IMG/VR virus record: IMGVR_UViG_3300049733_000051
Location: 1-40,572 of that record
Source of the DNA: a virus
Reading direction: 5' to 3' (one strand)
DNA length: 40,572 nucleotides
Shown here piece after piece: positions 39,425 to 40,572 of the stretch. Positions within the stretch are counted from its first letter, which is position 1. Every line of letters begins with the position of its first letter. The notes under the pieces are model-generated. The model worked only from the letters and a program-made list of their open reading frames with translations, made no database searches and was not told the origin of the DNA. The position numbers and the translations under genes were made by a program.

Positions 39425-39762
39425 CCGAGGCTCTCGACTTTCTCGGAAGCTGGTTGGAGCGGCCTGGGATGGCGATCGCCTTCGGGTTGCTGGTGGGCCT
39501 GGTGGCCTACTGGGCGCTGTGTCGGCTGGCGGACGCGATCCGATCAGGGGAGGGCTACCGTGCGATGGTTCGCGATCTGGAAGGCCTGGAGAGAGGCGCG
39601 GTATCAGCGACGCCTCGGGTTGGCGTACCGCCCGCGGCCGTATGCGCTGAGTGTCTGGCTCGCGCCCGAGCGCCCGAGTGTCACTGCGACCTGTGTACGT
39701 TCCATCGCCGATTGGTTCGGGGATCGACGTACATCCAGGGCCGATCGGTGTCGGTGAACTGA
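39421..39762 (+). CDS. Membrane protein with Cys cluster
   Basis: A 113-residue protein with one transmembrane helix (~18-35, AIAFGLLVGLVAYWALC) and a C-terminal cysteine cluster (AVCAECLARARAPECHCDLC). The membrane plus zinc arrangement is unusual. It ends the run of tiny zinc genes. No family is recognised. Confidence 0.5.
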   Translation: MTEALDFLGSWLERPGMAIAFGLLVGLVAYWALCRLADAIRSGEGYRAMVRDLEGLERGAVSATPRVGVPPAAVCAECLARARAPECHCDLCTFHRRLVRGSTYIQGRSVSVN

Positions 39763-39801
39763 GGAGAGAACGATCAAGAAAGGGACACACGAGGTGATTC
39801 G

Positions 39802-40137
39802 ATGACGAAGCGAGATGTACGGGAACAGGGCCGGATCATTCTGGCCCACGGTGAGGCGACTGGACACTGCCATGAAGTCGTGGCGGTGGACACCGGCCTG
39901 CCGCCGTCGATGGAGGCGGCGCAGTTTTTCGAGGTTGATGGCCTGCGGACGTTGATCGTGCTGGCGCCGTGCGAACTGCGGCATCAGGAGCACGCGCCGA
40001 TCGCGCTGGATCCAGCGTCACCGATCATGTGGCGGCAGGGCGATGTCCTTGGGATCCCGACTGCGCCTGGAACATGGCGGATCGAGCGGCAGCGCGAACA
40101 GTACTCACCGAACGAGTGGCGTCAGGTCGCGGATTGA
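39802..40137 (+). CDS. Conserved phage protein, GHxH/EH family
   Basis: A 111-residue protein. The motifs HGEATGHCHEVV, LRTLIVLAPCELRHQEHAPIAL and WRIERQREQYSPNEWRQVAD form a pattern I have seen in widespread phage and bacterial genes next to DUF6745 proteins. His and Glu residues (H46-type GHCH, EH) could bind metal. No reaction is known. It precedes the repeat gene by two bases. Confidence 0.6.
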   Translation: MTKRDVREQGRIILAHGEATGHCHEVVAVDTGLPPSMEAAQFFEVDGLRTLIVLAPCELRHQEHAPIALDPASPIMWRQGDVLGIPTAPGTWRIERQREQYSPNEWRQVAD

Positions 40138-40139
40138 CA

Positions 40140-40572
40140 ATGGCCCGCACGCCCGACTTCGATCGCTACGTGGCAGCCTGTGACTATCCAGGCACCTTGG
40201 ACGAGGCCGTGGTGACGGCATCGCTCCAAGACTATCTTGGCGCGCTTGGCGTCTCGCGAGTCGTGCGCCGCCTGCCGGCGGGATGGGATCTGGGCACTGA
40301 GGAACCACTCAGGCGGTCTGTGTGGACCGTGCTCGAGGACATCGCGAAACGCTGTGGGTGGCCCGCCAGCGATGCCCTCGATGCCCGCGATGCCCGCGCT
40401 GCCCTCGATGCCCTCGCTGCCCGCGCTGCCCTCGCTGCCCGCGATGCCCGCGATGCCCGCGCTGCCCGCGCTGCCCTCGCTGCCCGCGATGCCCGCGCTG
40501 CCCTCGATGCCCGCGATGCCCGCGATGCCCGCGATGCCCGCGATGCCCTCGCTGCCCGCGCTGCCCGCGCTG
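40140..40572 (+). CDS. DUF6745-type protein, N-terminal part (spans contig ends)
   Basis: This is the 5' part of the gene that continues at base 2 if the molecule is circular. ATG 40140 is followed by a ~77-residue domain (LDEAVVTASLQDYLGALGVSRVVRRLPAGWDLG, a helical segment seen in the same type of proteins), then by the Asp/Ala-Ala-Arg/Leu repeat from 40371 to the end. Joining the ends exactly would shift the frame by one base, because the repeat unit at the junction is one C short. The complete protein would be about 470 residues. Confidence 0.75.
   Translation, partial: MARTPDFDRYVAACDYPGTLDEAVVTASLQDYLGALGVSRVVRRLPAGWDLGTEEPLRRSVWTVLEDIAKRCGWPASDALDARDARAALDALAARAALAARDARDARAARAALAARDARAALDARDARDARDARDALAARAARA
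40371..40572 (+). repeat. Right part of 9-bp coding repeat tract
   Basis: Twenty-two complete 9-bp units (G-M-T-G-C-C-C-K-C) and four extra bases run to the end of the window. They encode (D/A)A(R/L) in the frame of the gene starting at 40140. Together with the left tract this gives about 59 units. Exact numbers are unreliable because assembly breaks inside the tract. Confidence 0.9.

Noticed and set aside
1-40572. tRNA or rRNA genes
   Set aside because: No cloverleaf with conserved T-loop or acceptor patterns was noticed by eye. A covariance search would be needed to exclude one.

Overview
This window looks like a nearly complete genome of a tailed, podovirus-like double-stranded DNA phage. 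The sequence shows a large terminase, a scaffold candidate, a major capsid protein, a portal, a head-tail adaptor, a P22/T7-type tail nozzle, a tail-collar fibre and a run of glycine-rich or coiled-coil internal (ejection) proteins. It has no tape measure, tail tube or sheath gene. The DNA is GC-rich and genes are packed with ATGA/TGATG start-stop overlaps. The host cannot be named; the GC content and codon use suggest a high-GC bacterium. Both ends lie in the same in-frame 9-bp repeat (Ala/Asp-Ala-Arg/Leu), so the molecule is probably circular or circularly permuted, and one repeat-bearing gene spans the ends (N-terminus from 40140, C-terminus up to 988).

Layout: 1-4757, early/accessory genes (C-terminal half of the end-spanning DUF6745 protein, HNH and PD-(D/E)XK nucleases, a replication-terminator-family protein and small unknowns). 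4750-7149, replication: an extended -10 promoter, a hairpin and a 15-residue leader ORF precede a replication initiator whose linker region contains iteron-like repeats. A helicase-loader-like protein, an HNH protein, a DUF551-like protein and an HTH protein follow. No polymerase, primase or helicase is visible, so the phage probably uses host machinery. 7236-14654, a secreted protein, a methyltransferase, a DUF115-type protein and virion appendages, including a beta-helix tail-spike candidate and a protein with an ~25-residue repeat. 14664-17464, packaging (small terminase candidate, glycosyltransferase, large terminase). 17461-30891, head, adaptor, tail nozzle, collar and internal proteins. 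30892-32164, small membrane and regulatory genes where lysis functions may lie, although no endolysin is recognisable.

32286-34612 holds a minus-strand FkbM-type methyltransferase and a lysogeny-like switch: a minus-strand XRE repressor faces a divergent Cro-like gene with a strong promoter placed so that its mRNA would be nearly leaderless. No integrase is seen. 34613-36389 encodes two ParB-like proteins. 37386-38863 encodes a Sak4-like RecA-fold ATPase and a NinB-like protein, the recombination module. It is surrounded by many tiny zinc-ribbon and membrane proteins and leads back into the repeat gene.

The most unusual points are: iterons inside the initiator gene; the two-bit 9-bp repeat tract across the contig ends; a structured leader before the initiator; a head-tail adaptor fused to a fibre; paired palindromes and a possible RNA switch in front of the capsid gene; and several sugar- or methyl-transfer genes.
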